DNA from: HGM11368 sp051883395
GTDB taxonomy: Bacteria > Bacillota > Clostridia > Christensenellales > UBA3700
Length of the DNA: 26,470 nt
Reading direction: 5' to 3'
Assembly: GCA_051883395.1 (NCBI GenBank)
Contig: JBJETQ010000014.1
Span: 1 to 26,470 of the forward strand
Each line of letters begins with the position of its first letter. Within the stretch, counting starts at the first letter, position 1. Made by a program: the position numbers and the translations under genes. This document shows, piece after piece, positions 7,053 to 15,537 of the stretch. The notes beneath the pieces were generated by a model, which worked only from the letters and a program-made list of their open reading frames with translations, searched no databases and was not told the DNA's origin.

Positions 7053-8114
7053 TTATTCTGTCAATATATTTTGTTGTGGCGCAAGAGTAGTTTCGATATA
7101 AGTTTCGTCTTCTATCGGGTCAATAAAGCCTTTTGCGATATTGAGTCTGAGAATGGAATTTATCTTTTCCATTTCGTCATCCGCATATTCTCTCATCACA
7201 ATGTTGATGTATTTCAACTTTTCGGGGTCGGAAGATATGGAATTGACGTATGCGGTCATATTGTCCTTGTGCGATTCTTCTCGCTTGTACAGATTGGGAC
7301 CAAAAGTTATCTGACATTGTAGTACGAACAAGCCCTTGTTCCATTCTTTATAACGCTTGTAGTACAGCGGCAAGATATTGTCTATGACCGACTGGCTTGG
7401 CAGAGCGTGAAGAAGGATATAAAACGGAGAAGTCAGCACGCAATTTTTGACGGTACAAAGATTGTTGTTGCGTCTGAAAGCATAATCGACGTCGCTGTCT
7501 GCACCCCACACAATAAGCACCTTGCCACGCATATCGCCCACGGTCAGTTGGTCTACAAAGTCATAATCGGTCATATCGGTATCGTTGACAATTGAAAGGT
7601 CGGCAAGTCCTATGCGCTGCAACATATCGTGTATCATCTGCTGGCTGTTTTCAAAATATTGAAAATCGAGAATAAGAAATTCCGTAGGATTGGCAACGAT
7701 AAAGTCGTACAAACCTTGCGCAATAGGTTCAAATCTCACGCCACGCAATATGGAATGGAAAATCACAAGGTCGTCGCCCTGTTTTGCGGCTCTTATGTCA
7801 AAGTATCTTATACCTGCTTTGACCTGATCCTGAATGTGTCTGTTCTGAGTGCAACCGATAGACGGCATAGTTACCGTGCCTGAGTCGTGGCTGCCGGGAA
7901 TGACGAGATTTTTGATAAGCACGTCGTCGGGAATATAGCTCATCCAGTTGCAATAAAAGTCCGACAGAGAAGTATCGAATTCTTTGACGGGAATGGTTTG
8001 CAAAGCAAAGGGTACTGCAATAAGACAGCATACCACAAACAATATCAGCAGAACCAAAAATACTTTTAGTCCCTTGTGCTGTTTTTTACCTTCGACTTTC
8101 TTTGCTTTTACCAT
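7053..8114 (-). CDS. PI-PLC X-domain phosphodiesterase, membrane-anchored
   Basis: A 353-residue member of the bacterial phosphatidylinositol-specific phospholipase C family, a TIM-barrel enzyme that cleaves phosphodiester bonds of inositol lipids or related headgroups. The catalytic region shows NLVIPGSHDSGT with H76, GIRYFDIRAA (D106, R108) and the second histidine H120 in DDLVIFHS. Residues 17-38 form a hydrophobic helix after a lysine-rich N-terminus, so the catalytic part is likely outside the membrane. Start ATG 8114 was chosen because a perfect-spaced promoter ends nine bases before it and no Shine-Dalgarno sequence exists. The ATG at 8132 would lie upstream of the predicted transcription start. 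The true substrate is unknown, and many family members are not strict inositol lipases. It is divergent from apbE. Confidence 0.82.
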   Translation of the reverse strand: MVKAKKVEGKKQHKGLKVFLVLLILFVVCCLIAVPFALQTIPVKEFDTSLSDFYCNWMSYIPDDVLIKNLVIPGSHDSGTVTMPSIGCTQNRHIQDQVKAGIRYFDIRAAKQGDDLVIFHSILRGVRFEPIAQGLYDFIVANPTEFLILDFQYFENSQQMIHDMLQRIGLADLSIVNDTDMTDYDFVDQLTVGDMRGKVLIVWGADSDVDYAFRRNNNLCTVKNCVLTSPFYILLHALPSQSVIDNILPLYYKRYKEWNKGLFVLQCQITFGPNLYKREESHKDNMTAYVNSISSDPEKLKYINIVMREYADDEMEKINSILRLNIAKGFIDPIEDETYIETTLAPQQNILTE

Positions 8115-8123
8115 ACTCAGAAT

Positions 8124-8152
8124 ATTATACAACTTTTGTGCTTTTTAGTCAA
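8124..8152 (-). promoter_or_regulatory. promoter of the PI-PLC gene, predicted leaderless
   Basis: TTGACT (8152-8147), a 17-base spacer and TATAAT (8129-8124) on the minus strand. The start codon at 8114 is only nine bases past the -10, so the mRNA leader should be 0-3 bases. No Shine-Dalgarno sequence is present. Confidence 0.8.
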
Positions 8153-8195
8153 CGTTCGACATACCAATACGAAACAACTGTTTTTGCATATCCTA

Positions 8196-8224
8196 TTGTA
8201 AATCAGGTGCAAAAATGTTATACT
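8196..8224 (+). promoter_or_regulatory. promoter of apbE, predicted leaderless
   Basis: TTGTAA (8196-8201), a 17-base spacer and TATACT (8219-8224) are followed by GTTTCT and the GTG start at 8231. Position +1 coincides with the G of GTG. Confidence 0.65.
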
Positions 8225-8230
8225 GTTTCT

Positions 8231-9409
8231 GTGAAAAAGTATTTCGTTTTTATTATCTCTATATTGTGCGTTTTTATGATTTTTTCGTCGGGTTGCAAAC
8301 AAAGGCTGACAACGCCTGACGGAGAAGATTATACCGATTATCGCACCAAAACTTATACGAGCGTCGAGTTTTTCGGCACGGCTACCTACGTTGTTCTGGG
8401 CGGCGATACCGGCGATAAAAACGTCGTATCAAAGATGAATTCTACGTGGGAGAAGATAAAAGAAAGGTTGAGAGAGATAGATTACGCTCTCAACGAAAGC
8501 AACGCAGAGTCCGACGTAGCCAGATTCAATGCCGCCGACGAAGGAGCAAGAATAAAAGTATCGGAGCATACTTATTATCTCGTCGAGCTGTGCCAATCGC
8601 TCAAAACGTTGACGATGGGCAAGTTTGACCCGACCACGGCGCATCTGGTAGATTTGTGGGGATTCAGTCCTAGATTTTCGGGAGATTATCGTCAGACTCA
8701 GCCTTACGACAGGAGCGACTACAAAAATTCACTTCCGCAACAAAAATATATCGACGCTTTTAAGTCTTTGGTGGGAGTGGAAAAGATAGTATGCGAAAGG
8801 CAAGGGAACGAGTGCTATCTCGTCAAGCCCGACGTCAGAGCCGTTGTGGACGGAGTAGAATATACTATGGCTATTTCTTTGGGCGGAATAGGCAAGGGCT
8901 ATGCCTGTGATGTCGTATATGATATTGTCAGGGAAAACGGCTTCAATTTTGGATACGTCAACGTGGGAAGCAGTTCGCTTGCGCTGATGAATGCGCTAAG
9001 ACCCGACGAAGAAGATTATCCTTTGGCTTGGAGAGTGGGTATTGTCAATCCGAGAGATGAAGGCAATTACCTGAGCGTACTTGCTTTGGAACAGGGCTTT
9101 TCTACCAGCGGCGACTACGAGAGATATTATGAGATTGACGGCAAGAGATATTGCCATATTATAGACACGTCGGACGGTTGTCCTGCCGACGGCGGAATAA
9201 TTACCGCAAGCGTAGCGGGCAACAGCGCCGCAATATGCGACGCACTCAGTACGGCGATATGTTGCATGACGCCTGAGCAAGCCGCCGAGTTTGCGCAGAG
9301 CATTAGCGAAAGAGTTTATTTTGCCTATGCCAGCGGCGACAAGTATCTTGTCTATGTCGCAAACGGTGCAAAGCCCATAATCGAGAACGGAGAGTTTGAA
9401 TTGGTATGA
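8231..9409 (+). CDS. apbE: FAD:protein FMN transferase, lipoprotein
   Basis: ApbE transfers FMN from FAD onto a threonine or serine of target proteins on the outer face of the membrane; RnfG and RnfD are classic targets. Motifs seen are MGKFDPTTAHLVDLWGF, AISLGGIGKGYACDVV, FGYVNVGSSS, STSGDYERYYEIDGKRYCHIIDTSDG and the metal-binding region NSAAICDALSTA. The N-terminus (KKYFVFIISILCVFMIFSSGC) is a lipoprotein signal with the lipidated Cys at 22. Start GTG 8231 places the basic residues directly before the hydrophobic core; the longer upstream frame overlaps the promoter. The 392-residue product overlaps the NusG-II gene by four bases (ATGA). The minus-strand rnf operon begins about 6.7 kb away and supplies the likely substrates. 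Confidence 0.9.
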   Translation: MKKYFVFIISILCVFMIFSSGCKQRLTTPDGEDYTDYRTKTYTSVEFFGTATYVVLGGDTGDKNVVSKMNSTWEKIKERLREIDYALNESNAESDVARFNAADEGARIKVSEHTYYLVELCQSLKTLTMGKFDPTTAHLVDLWGFSPRFSGDYRQTQPYDRSDYKNSLPQQKYIDAFKSLVGVEKIVCERQGNECYLVKPDVRAVVDGVEYTMAISLGGIGKGYACDVVYDIVRENGFNFGYVNVGSSSLALMNALRPDEEDYPLAWRVGIVNPRDEGNYLSVLALEQGFSTSGDYERYYEIDGKRYCHIIDTSDGCPADGGIITASVAGNSAAICDALSTAICCMTPEQAAEFAQSISERVYFAYASGDKYLVYVANGAKPIIENGEFELV

Positions 9410-9873
9410 AAAAGGTTGACAAAGTCAGTCGGGTAAGGAGTTTGCGCCCCTTCAAAAAAGCCGACGTGATAGTCTATATTGTGCTGGCAGTCGTCATTGT
9501 GGCGTTGGTGCTGGCATTTTGTCTGCCACGCAAAAACTCTCTGTTGACGGGTATAGAAATAAAAGTGTCGGGCAAAGTTGCGGCAAGCTATGACTTTGAC
9601 AGAGACGAAATTTTTGTCGGAGAAAACGTTGAATTTGTCTCCGTGCAAGGCGGTTATGAAATTACCGTACACGTGGGCGGAGAATATAACGTGATTTTTG
9701 TTGACGTAATCGAGCGAAAAGCCCGGATAACGAGCGCAGACTGTTCGTCGTCGGCAGATTGCACAACCATGTCTGAGATAACCAAAGCAGGCGACAGCAT
9801 CATTTGTGTACCGCATCAATTGGTTGTGGCAGGACTGGGTGAAGAAGAAATCAAACCGCCTGTTTCGGGCTGA
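9406..9873 (+). CDS. NusG domain II-containing membrane protein
   Basis: A 155-residue protein with one membrane helix (about 20-42, VIVYIVLAVVIVALVLAFCL) and an outward NusG_II domain. The diagnostic stretch is ARITSADCSSSADC...ITKAGDSIICVPHQLVV, matching the family's pattern in which a short loop with two cysteines precedes a GxxIVCLPN strand. Despite the domain name it is not the transcription factor NusG. Genes of this family commonly sit beside apbE, Gx transporter and rnf genes in Clostridia, which suggests a role with flavinylated extracytoplasmic electron-transfer proteins. It is translationally coupled to apbE by an ATGA overlap. The exact function is unknown. Confidence 0.82.
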   Translation: MKKVDKVSRVRSLRPFKKADVIVYIVLAVVIVALVLAFCLPRKNSLLTGIEIKVSGKVAASYDFDRDEIFVGENVEFVSVQGGYEITVHVGGEYNVIFVDVIERKARITSADCSSSADCTTMSEITKAGDSIICVPHQLVVAGLGEEEIKPPVSG

Positions 9874-9971
9874 CTGTCTATGTGTAGGCGTATTTTCGAC
9901 TGAGTTTTCGATTGGCATAATGACAAGTAGCGGAACAGGTAGTATCATTCAGATATACAATAGGGGGAAAT

Positions 9972-10391
9972 ATGCAGAATAATCAAAACGTATCAGAAGA
10001 AATATCACAGTTTATCGATTTGGCCAAGAAAGGCAACGTAGACGCACAGTTAAAACTTGCCACTTGTTATTTTACAAATGACGACTATGAAAATGCAGTA
10101 TATTGGTGGAATGAGAGCGCCAAGGCGGGGGACGCTGACGGACAGTATAATCTTGCTTGCTGCTATGCTCTTGGCAACGGCGTAAATCAGGACAAAACCA
10201 AAGCGATATATTGGTGCATCAAGTCGGCAGAGCAAGGCAACGATAACGCTCAGTTTGTTCTTGGGTATAGCTATTATGCCGGAGACGGCGTTGCAGTTGA
10301 TTATGATAAAGCAAAATATTGGTGGAGCAAGTCTGCCAGACAAGGCAACGAAGACGCAAAAAATATGCTGAAAGAATATTTTGGAGTATGA
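9972..10391 (+). CDS. Sel1-like repeat protein
   Basis: The 139-residue protein is built from three Sel1-type TPR-like repeats, for example GQYNLACCYALGNGVNQDKT and AQFVLGYSYYAGDGVAVDYD, each followed by KAIYW or KAKYWW helices. A partial repeat starts at AQLKLATCYF. There is no signal peptide or membrane segment, so it is probably a cytoplasmic protein-binding scaffold. Start ATG 9972 follows AGGGGGA. The gene is alone between the NusG-II gene and a bidirectional terminator. The upstream 98 bases contain no promoter I can call with confidence (TATACA at 9953 lacks a good -35). No specific partner can be named. Confidence 0.85.
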   Translation: MQNNQNVSEEISQFIDLAKKGNVDAQLKLATCYFTNDDYENAVYWWNESAKAGDADGQYNLACCYALGNGVNQDKTKAIYWCIKSAEQGNDNAQFVLGYSYYAGDGVAVDYDKAKYWWSKSARQGNEDAKNMLKEYFGV

Positions 10392-10410
10392 TAAATATCT
10401 TACTTGAACA

Positions 10411-10443
10411 AAACGCCCGCTATCAAGCGGGCGCTGTTTTTTT
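10411..10443. terminator. bidirectional terminator between the Sel1 gene and rnfB
   Basis: Arms CGCCCGC and GCGGGCG enclose TATCAA, followed by CTGTTTTTTT on the plus strand and by TTTTGTT on the minus strand. It ends the Sel1 transcript and can end the rnf operon. Confidence 0.85.
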
Positions 10444-10471
10444 GACAGTATTTAGTACAATACTCGTTGTT

Positions 10472-11296
10472 TTAGTGAATTTTGATGATGTTTCTCGGAC
10501 ACTTTTCTACGCAGGTCATACAACCGGTGCATTTGTCGTAGTCGAATACAGGTAAGTTGTCCACCATAGTGATTGCACCGTGCGGACAACTTCTTGCACA
10601 CATTCCGCAGGAAATACAACCTACTTTGCACACGCTCATCACTTCTTTGGCCTTGCAACGATTGTTGCACGCCACGTATACCTTGGCTTTTGCAGGGATA
10701 CGGTCGATGACCATCTTAGGACATTTGCCTATGCAAGCTCCGCATGATATACAAATCGACTTGTCCACGTGCGCCACGCCGTCGCCGTCTATCTTGATTG
10801 CGCCGACAGGGCAGACCTTGACGCATGTTCCGCCGCCCAGACAAGAAGCGTTGCAGGCCTTGTCTCCACCCATAATAACGACCTGATTGATACAATCTTC
10901 ATATCCAACGTAGTCGAATTTGTCCACGGCGTTGACTCCGCCGCCACAACGCACTACTGCTACGGTAGGCTCGTCGTCCGTCATCTCTATTCCTGCTATT
11001 TTGCAAATAATTTCCTTTTCTTCTTTGCTGGTAACTTTGCAGTCGCTTATACAAGCCTTTCCGCAAGCAAGCGACTGGGCAAAACCCGAACAGCCTGAGT
11101 GGCCGCAACCACCGCAGTTTGCGCCTGCAAGGTGGCTGAGAATAGCCGTAACCTTTTCATCTTCTTCGATATGGCACACTTTGGTTACTACAATTATGAG
11201 TATGCCGAACAAAATTGCCAGTCCTGCGATAATTCCCAGTACCATGCCTACTTTGCCCCATTGAATATCCGCACTTAATAAAACTATATTTTGCAT
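10472..11296 (-). CDS. rnfB: Rnf complex subunit RnfB
   Basis: RnfB is the iron-sulfur subunit that accepts electrons from reduced ferredoxin in the ion-pumping ferredoxin:NAD oxidoreductase. After an N-terminal membrane helix (about 17-40) comes the four-cysteine domain C61-x2-C64-x4-C69-x16-C86 in ANCGGCGHSGCSGF. Several 4Fe-4S ferredoxin motifs follow: CLGGGTCVKVCP, CISCGACIGKCP, CISCGMCARSCP and CTGCMTCVEKCP. The large number of clusters is typical of clostridial RnfB. The 274-residue protein starts at ATG 11296 behind GAGGTGA. It is the last gene of the operon, eight bases after rnfA, and is followed by a terminator. Confidence 0.95.
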   Translation of the reverse strand: MQNIVLLSADIQWGKVGMVLGIIAGLAILFGILIIVVTKVCHIEEDEKVTAILSHLAGANCGGCGHSGCSGFAQSLACGKACISDCKVTSKEEKEIICKIAGIEMTDDEPTVAVVRCGGGVNAVDKFDYVGYEDCINQVVIMGGDKACNASCLGGGTCVKVCPVGAIKIDGDGVAHVDKSICISCGACIGKCPKMVIDRIPAKAKVYVACNNRCKAKEVMSVCKVGCISCGMCARSCPHGAITMVDNLPVFDYDKCTGCMTCVEKCPRNIIKIH

Positions 11297-11304
11297 AACT
11301 CACC

Positions 11305-11916
11305 TCAACCTATCGAAATCATATTGAAGATATAAAAAGCCATTGCCATAAAACTTGCCGCAATCATGGTGATAGGAAAGCCTTTGAGAGCGGGAGCGAC
11401 GTCGAGCTTGTCGATTTTTTGTCTCAGTCCGCTCATCAGAACGATGGCAAGGGTAAAGCCTAAGCCTGCAAAGAAACCGTAACCTACGGCAACGCCGATA
11501 TTCATAGATTCTATGCCCAGCAAAGACAGCATCTGAGCCTTGTCAATTACCAGTTCTGCCACACCAAGAACGGCGCAGTTGGTGGTAATGAGCGGCAGAT
11601 ACACGCCCATTGCGTTGTATAGCGAAGGCGAAAACTTTTTGATAAATCTCTCTATCATCTGCACAAGCGACGCTATGACAAAGATAAACACGATAATTTC
11701 TAGATATTCCAGTCCCAAAGGTACGAGTATGAACTGGTAGATAGGGTAGGTTATGAGACATGTAACCGTCATAACCAGCGTTACCGCCATGCCCATACCA
11801 AAAGCGCTGTTTGTCTGTTTCGATACGCCCAAGAACGGACATATACCCAAAAACTGTACGAGAATAAAGTTGTTGACGAATACCGCCATGATGATAATCA
11901 TAAGGAAGTTTCCCAT
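11305..11916 (-). CDS. rnfA: Rnf complex subunit RnfA
   Basis: A 203-residue integral membrane protein of the RnfA/NqrE family, which together with RnfE forms the ion-translocating core with a membrane-embedded iron-sulfur centre. Diagnostic stretches are VNNFILVQFLGICPFLGVSKQ (with the cluster-ligand Cys in GICPF) and YLPLITTNCAVLGVAEL (second Cys in TNCAVLG). Six hydrophobic segments are visible. Start ATG 11916 follows GGAGG; one base separates it from the rnfE stop codon. Part of the rnfCDGEAB operon. Confidence 0.95.
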   Translation of the reverse strand: MGNFLMIIIMAVFVNNFILVQFLGICPFLGVSKQTNSAFGMGMAVTLVMTVTCLITYPIYQFILVPLGLEYLEIIVFIFVIASLVQMIERFIKKFSPSLYNAMGVYLPLITTNCAVLGVAELVIDKAQMLSLLGIESMNIGVAVGYGFFAGLGFTLAIVLMSGLRQKIDKLDVAPALKGFPITMIAASFMAMAFYIFNMISIG

Positions 11917-11917
11917 A

Positions 11918-12598
11918 TCACTTTACCTCCTCTGTTTTTGTTTCGAGTTTTTCGCTTTTGCTTGCGTCGGGATATGCCGCATAAAACTCTTTGCGCTTTT
12001 TGCTGTTGTCTATTCGGGCAAACAGAGCGTTGAACAGGGCTATCATCACGCCGTAGGTGAAGAACGCACCTGCCGCAGAAGTAAAGAATTCTATACGGAA
12101 CGACCACAATTCAACTCCAAATATGCTTCCGCTGCCAAGCACTTCTCTTATTATGCCGAGCAACGTCAATGCCCAAGTGAAGCCAAGTCCTGTAAACAAG
12201 CCGTCAGCCGCCGAATCGAGTACAGGGTTTTTGCTTGCAAAGGCTTCGGCTCTGCCTAAGATGACGCAGTTGACGACTATCAGCGGCAGATATACGCCGA
12301 GAGAGTCGTACAGGTCGGGTATAAATTTTTCCATTACCATTCTCACAACCGTAACAAACGTTGCGATAATCAGTACGAAAGAAGGTATGCGTACAGCGTC
12401 GGGAATGACTTTGCGCAACAACGAAATGAGAGTATTGCTGCATATCAGGATAAAGGTTACCGCCAGTCCCATGCCGATACCGTTCATTGCCGTAGTAGAC
12501 AGGGCAAGGGTAGGACACGTGCCGAGTACAAGTCTAAGCGTAGGGTTGTTGCGGAACAATCCGTCCATGGCTATGCCTTTGAATTTATTGCCTTTCAT
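11918..12598 (-). CDS. rnfE: Rnf complex subunit RnfE
   Basis: A 226-residue multi-pass membrane protein paralogous to RnfA. It shows the family features NPTLRLVLGTCPTLALSTTAMNG near the N-terminus and GVYLPLIVVNCVILGRAEAFA, whose cysteines correspond to the cluster ligands at the RnfA/RnfE interface. The C-terminal tail is hydrophilic and lysine/glutamate-rich. The ATG at 12598 overlaps the rnfG stop by four bases, showing translational coupling. Confidence 0.95.
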   Translation of the reverse strand: MKGNKFKGIAMDGLFRNNPTLRLVLGTCPTLALSTTAMNGIGMGLAVTFILICSNTLISLLRKVIPDAVRIPSFVLIIATFVTVVRMVMEKFIPDLYDSLGVYLPLIVVNCVILGRAEAFASKNPVLDSAADGLFTGLGFTWALTLLGIIREVLGSGSIFGVELWSFRIEFFTSAAGAFFTYGVMIALFNALFARIDNSKKRKEFYAAYPDASKSEKLETKTEEVK

Positions 12599-13188
12599 TG
12601 TGCCACCTCCATATCGTTGCGTATAAAGTATAGAGCGCAGTTGACGGCTCTGTTGAAGGCGTTGGAAGAACGGGTTGCACCCGATGTAACGTTTTGCAGA
12701 TTGCCTTCGCTTGCTACTTTGTCAAAATAATAGCCTTCCAGCAGTTTGTCGTCGTTGGTTGTGTAGTATTCGGTAAATGACGACTTGAAAGAAGACATCA
12801 GAGTCTGCTTTTCGTTGCCTGCGACGGTTACCTTGTCAAGTCCCGTAAACTGATTTTCCTGGAAGTTGGCAACTATCCACAGAGTAACGGTACCGCCTTT
12901 GTAACCTTCGGTACCTGTCGATTTGAACAGATAGTTTCCGTCGGACAGACGATATACCTTTTCTATTTTGCCGTATTCGTTGACGGCTTTTTCTTCGCTC
13001 ACTTCGATTTCTTCGTATTCTACGACTTTGCCGTAAATCTTTTTGATTGCCTGCTGGGTGCGTTCTTCTTCGGAAACGTACAGTACGTCGTTGAGAATGG
13101 CAAGCACACCGCCGGCAATGAGCGCAATGCAGGTCAGTACGAGTATGCATTTGAATGCGTTTGATTTAAAAAACTGTTTTACCGTCAT
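12595..13188 (-). CDS. rnfG: Rnf complex subunit RnfG (flavoprotein)
   Basis: RnfG carries a covalently bound FMN and relays electrons on the outer side of the membrane. The 197-residue protein has one N-terminal helix (about 11-32) and an extracytoplasmic FMN-binding domain ending in the flavinylation motif NVTSGATRSS, with T172 the expected attachment site. GYYFDKVASEGNLQNVTSGAT matches the family spacing. The ATG at 13188 follows GGAGG and overlaps rnfD by four bases. The ApbE encoded at 8231-9409 is the likely modifying enzyme. Confidence 0.93.
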   Translation of the reverse strand: MTVKQFFKSNAFKCILVLTCIALIAGGVLAILNDVLYVSEEERTQQAIKKIYGKVVEYEEIEVSEEKAVNEYGKIEKVYRLSDGNYLFKSTGTEGYKGGTVTLWIVANFQENQFTGLDKVTVAGNEKQTLMSSFKSSFTEYYTTNDDKLLEGYYFDKVASEGNLQNVTSGATRSSNAFNRAVNCALYFIRNDMEVAQ

Positions 13189-14234
13189 TTTTGCACCTCC
13201 TTATCCGCCTGTTTTTTACTTTTTATTGCCGCTACTTTTGCTTTTATTTTTTCAAGCAGGGTAGGAGCGCCGAAAATTCTCGGTCTGATATGTGCGTTGA
13301 TGAGCGGCACAAAGAGATTCATCAGCAATATCGCAAATGATACTACTTCGATGCGAGTGTACTTTCTCAACAGAGCCGTTACTATACCAAGAGCTATATA
13401 ATAAACGTATCTGCCCTTGTCGGTAAACGGCGACGTTACGTAGTCGGTAGCCATAAATATCGCACCTAAGAAAAGTCCGCCCGACAAGATAGATGGCAGG
13501 AAGTATGCAAAATCAAAACCGTTGAGCGCTACGCTCATCAATCCGGTTACGCCGATATATATGACAGGCCATTTCCAATTGATGACCTTGCGACATACCA
13601 GATATATTCCGCCTGCAAGCAGGGCGAGCTTACACGTTTCGCCAATGCAACCCGTTACGCCCGTTCCTAAAAACAGGTCAATGAGAGATATGCCCATATT
13701 GTCTACACCGTCGGACAGCATTGCGGTCAGCGGCGTTGCGCCAGAAGTTACGACAGAAGCGTCCGTAGCAACAATAGCGCCTATATTAGGAACAGCCCAA
13801 CCGCTTATCATCACCGACTGAAATGCGATAAAGGCAAAGACTCTGCCCGTAATGGCAGGGTTGACGATATTTTTGCCTGTGCCGCCAAACAGCATCTTGA
13901 CTACGACTATCATAAATATCGAAGATATGACAGGCACGTACCAAGGCACGTTGGAACTGAGACACATTCCGAGCAATATTCCGGATACCAGCGACGTAAA
14001 GTCAAAATTACGCAGAATTGCCTTGATGTTTTTGCGTAGTATCAGGTTGTAGACTATTTCGCTGCCCACTGCGCCAACGCAAGAAAGCGCAAGTATGAGC
14101 AGAGCCTTCCAGCCAAAATACACGCAACCCATTATGCAAGCCGGTAACAGAGCTATGCAGACGTCAAGCATAATGCCTTTGGTAGTTCTTGCTCCCCTTA
14201 TGTGAGGAGAATCGGATACGTAAACTTTATTCAT
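13185..14234 (-). CDS. rnfD: Rnf complex subunit RnfD (flavoprotein)
   Basis: A 349-residue multi-pass membrane subunit of the Rnf complex related to NqrB. The N-terminus SDSPHIRGARTTKGIMLDV is typical. GGTGKNIVNPAITGRVF and FMATDYVTSPFTDKGR are conserved family loops, and VVTSGATPLTA contains the second covalent FMN site at T167. About nine to ten hydrophobic segments can be seen. The lysine-rich C-terminus is cytoplasmic. Start ATG 14234 follows AAGGAG, ten bases after the rnfC stop codon. Confidence 0.95.
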   Translation of the reverse strand: MNKVYVSDSPHIRGARTTKGIMLDVCIALLPACIMGCVYFGWKALLILALSCVGAVGSEIVYNLILRKNIKAILRNFDFTSLVSGILLGMCLSSNVPWYVPVISSIFMIVVVKMLFGGTGKNIVNPAITGRVFAFIAFQSVMISGWAVPNIGAIVATDASVVTSGATPLTAMLSDGVDNMGISLIDLFLGTGVTGCIGETCKLALLAGGIYLVCRKVINWKWPVIYIGVTGLMSVALNGFDFAYFLPSILSGGLFLGAIFMATDYVTSPFTDKGRYVYYIALGIVTALLRKYTRIEVVSFAILLMNLFVPLINAHIRPRIFGAPTLLEKIKAKVAAIKSKKQADKEVQK

Positions 14235-14244
14235 AATATTCTCC

Positions 14245-15537
14245 TTACTTCTTTCTGAGTTGTGATTTGCACAGCGTTATGCTTTGCAACAATGAGCGTC
14301 TGGCAGGGCAGACGTAAGCGCAACAGCCACATTCGATACAGTTGAGAACGCCACCGTATTTTGCAGCGCTCTGATAGTCGCCCGCCTGCGTATAAAAGTC
14401 GATTGACATAGGCAAAAGTTTCATTGGGCATACGCTTGCGCATCTTCCGCAACTGATACAAGGGGAAGGAGCGATAAAATCGGCTTGCGAGTCGTCGAGA
14501 GCAAGAATTCCGCTGTCGGTCTTGCGTGTATAATAGTCGGACGAAATCATTGTCGTACCCATCATAGGGCCGCCTGCAATGAGCGCCGCAAGATTGGTGT
14601 TGTCATACTTGCAATAATCGAGCAGATATTGGAAGTTGGTTCCGAATTTTACCAGCAGATTTTTAGGTTCTTTGACACATTCTCCCGACACGGTAAGCAC
14701 TCTTTCGTACAACGGTTTGTTGAGTTCTACCGCTTCGTAAACAGCAAAGGCGGTGGCTATGTTCTGCACAACGCAACCTGCGTCGGCAGGCAACTTGCCG
14801 ACAGGCACTTCACGTCCCGTACAACAGTAGATGAGATGCTTTTCCGAACCCATCGGGTATGCCTTTTTTAGAGTAACGATTGTCAGGTCGTCAAAGGCTT
14901 CAAACAATTCTATTGCCTTAGGCTTGTTGGCTTCTATACCCACGATAATTCTGCTTACGCCCAATGCCTTGGCAAGCAGCCTTATTCCGCTTACCAATTC
15001 CTGAGTTTTTTCTATCATGAGACGATAGTCGCAGGTGAGATACGGTTCACATTCGGCGCCGTTGATGACGAGTGTATCAACGGGAGAAGAAGGCGACAAC
15101 TTGACGGCGGTAGGAAATCCTGCGCCACCCATGCCGACTATGCCTGCTTCTCTTATTCTTTCAATTATCGTGGCAGGCTCTCTGTCAGCCAGCGGTTCGA
15201 GACATACGCTGTCGTATTGACCGTCGTTTTCTACTACCACGTAGTCGCTGACCATGCCCCTTGGATTGGCACGTTTTTCTATACCGATGACCTTTCCGCT
15301 CACGCCGCAATATACGTTGGCGCTTATCATTCCTTCGGCTTTTCCGATAAGCTGTCCCTGCTTGACTTCGTCGCCAACCTGTACAACCGGTTGACACGGT
15401 TTGCCAATGTGCTGGCTCATACTTATCGAAAGTATCTGCGGTACGGGAGCCGTTTCGATATAAGCGTCGGCGGCATATTGCTTTTTGTCGGCTATATGAA
15501 TACCACGCCTGAAATGCTTTCCTTTAATTGCTTTCAA
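14245..15537 (-). CDS. rnfC: Rnf complex subunit RnfC (NADH-side subunit)
   Basis: RnfC is the peripheral subunit carrying FMN and two 4Fe-4S clusters that exchanges electrons with NAD. The 430-residue protein begins FRRGIHIADKK, has a biotinyl-like hinge (QPVVQVGDEVKQGQLIGKAEG), the NADH/FMN loop EAGIVGMGGAGFPTAVKL and INGAECEPYLTCDYRLM, and two ferredoxin motifs CISCGRCASVCPMKLLP and CIECGCCAYVCPARRSL. The start is a TTG at 15537 lying 14 bases inside the preceding gene, with AAGGGGG upstream within that gene. No ATG or GTG fits the family N-terminus better. Translation is probably coupled to the upstream gene. Confidence 0.94.
   Translation of the reverse strand: MKAIKGKHFRRGIHIADKKQYAADAYIETAPVPQILSISMSQHIGKPCQPVVQVGDEVKQGQLIGKAEGMISANVYCGVSGKVIGIEKRANPRGMVSDYVVVENDGQYDSVCLEPLADREPATIIERIREAGIVGMGGAGFPTAVKLSPSSPVDTLVINGAECEPYLTCDYRLMIEKTQELVSGIRLLAKALGVSRIIVGIEANKPKAIELFEAFDDLTIVTLKKAYPMGSEKHLIYCCTGREVPVGKLPADAGCVVQNIATAFAVYEAVELNKPLYERVLTVSGECVKEPKNLLVKFGTNFQYLLDYCKYDNTNLAALIAGGPMMGTTMISSDYYTRKTDSGILALDDSQADFIAPSPCISCGRCASVCPMKLLPMSIDFYTQAGDYQSAAKYGGVLNCIECGCCAYVCPARRSLLQSITLCKSQLRKK

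Noticed and set aside
10557..11264. Plus-strand open frames opposite rnfB
   Set aside because: Shadows of the cysteine-rich RnfB gene; no start signals or family features.
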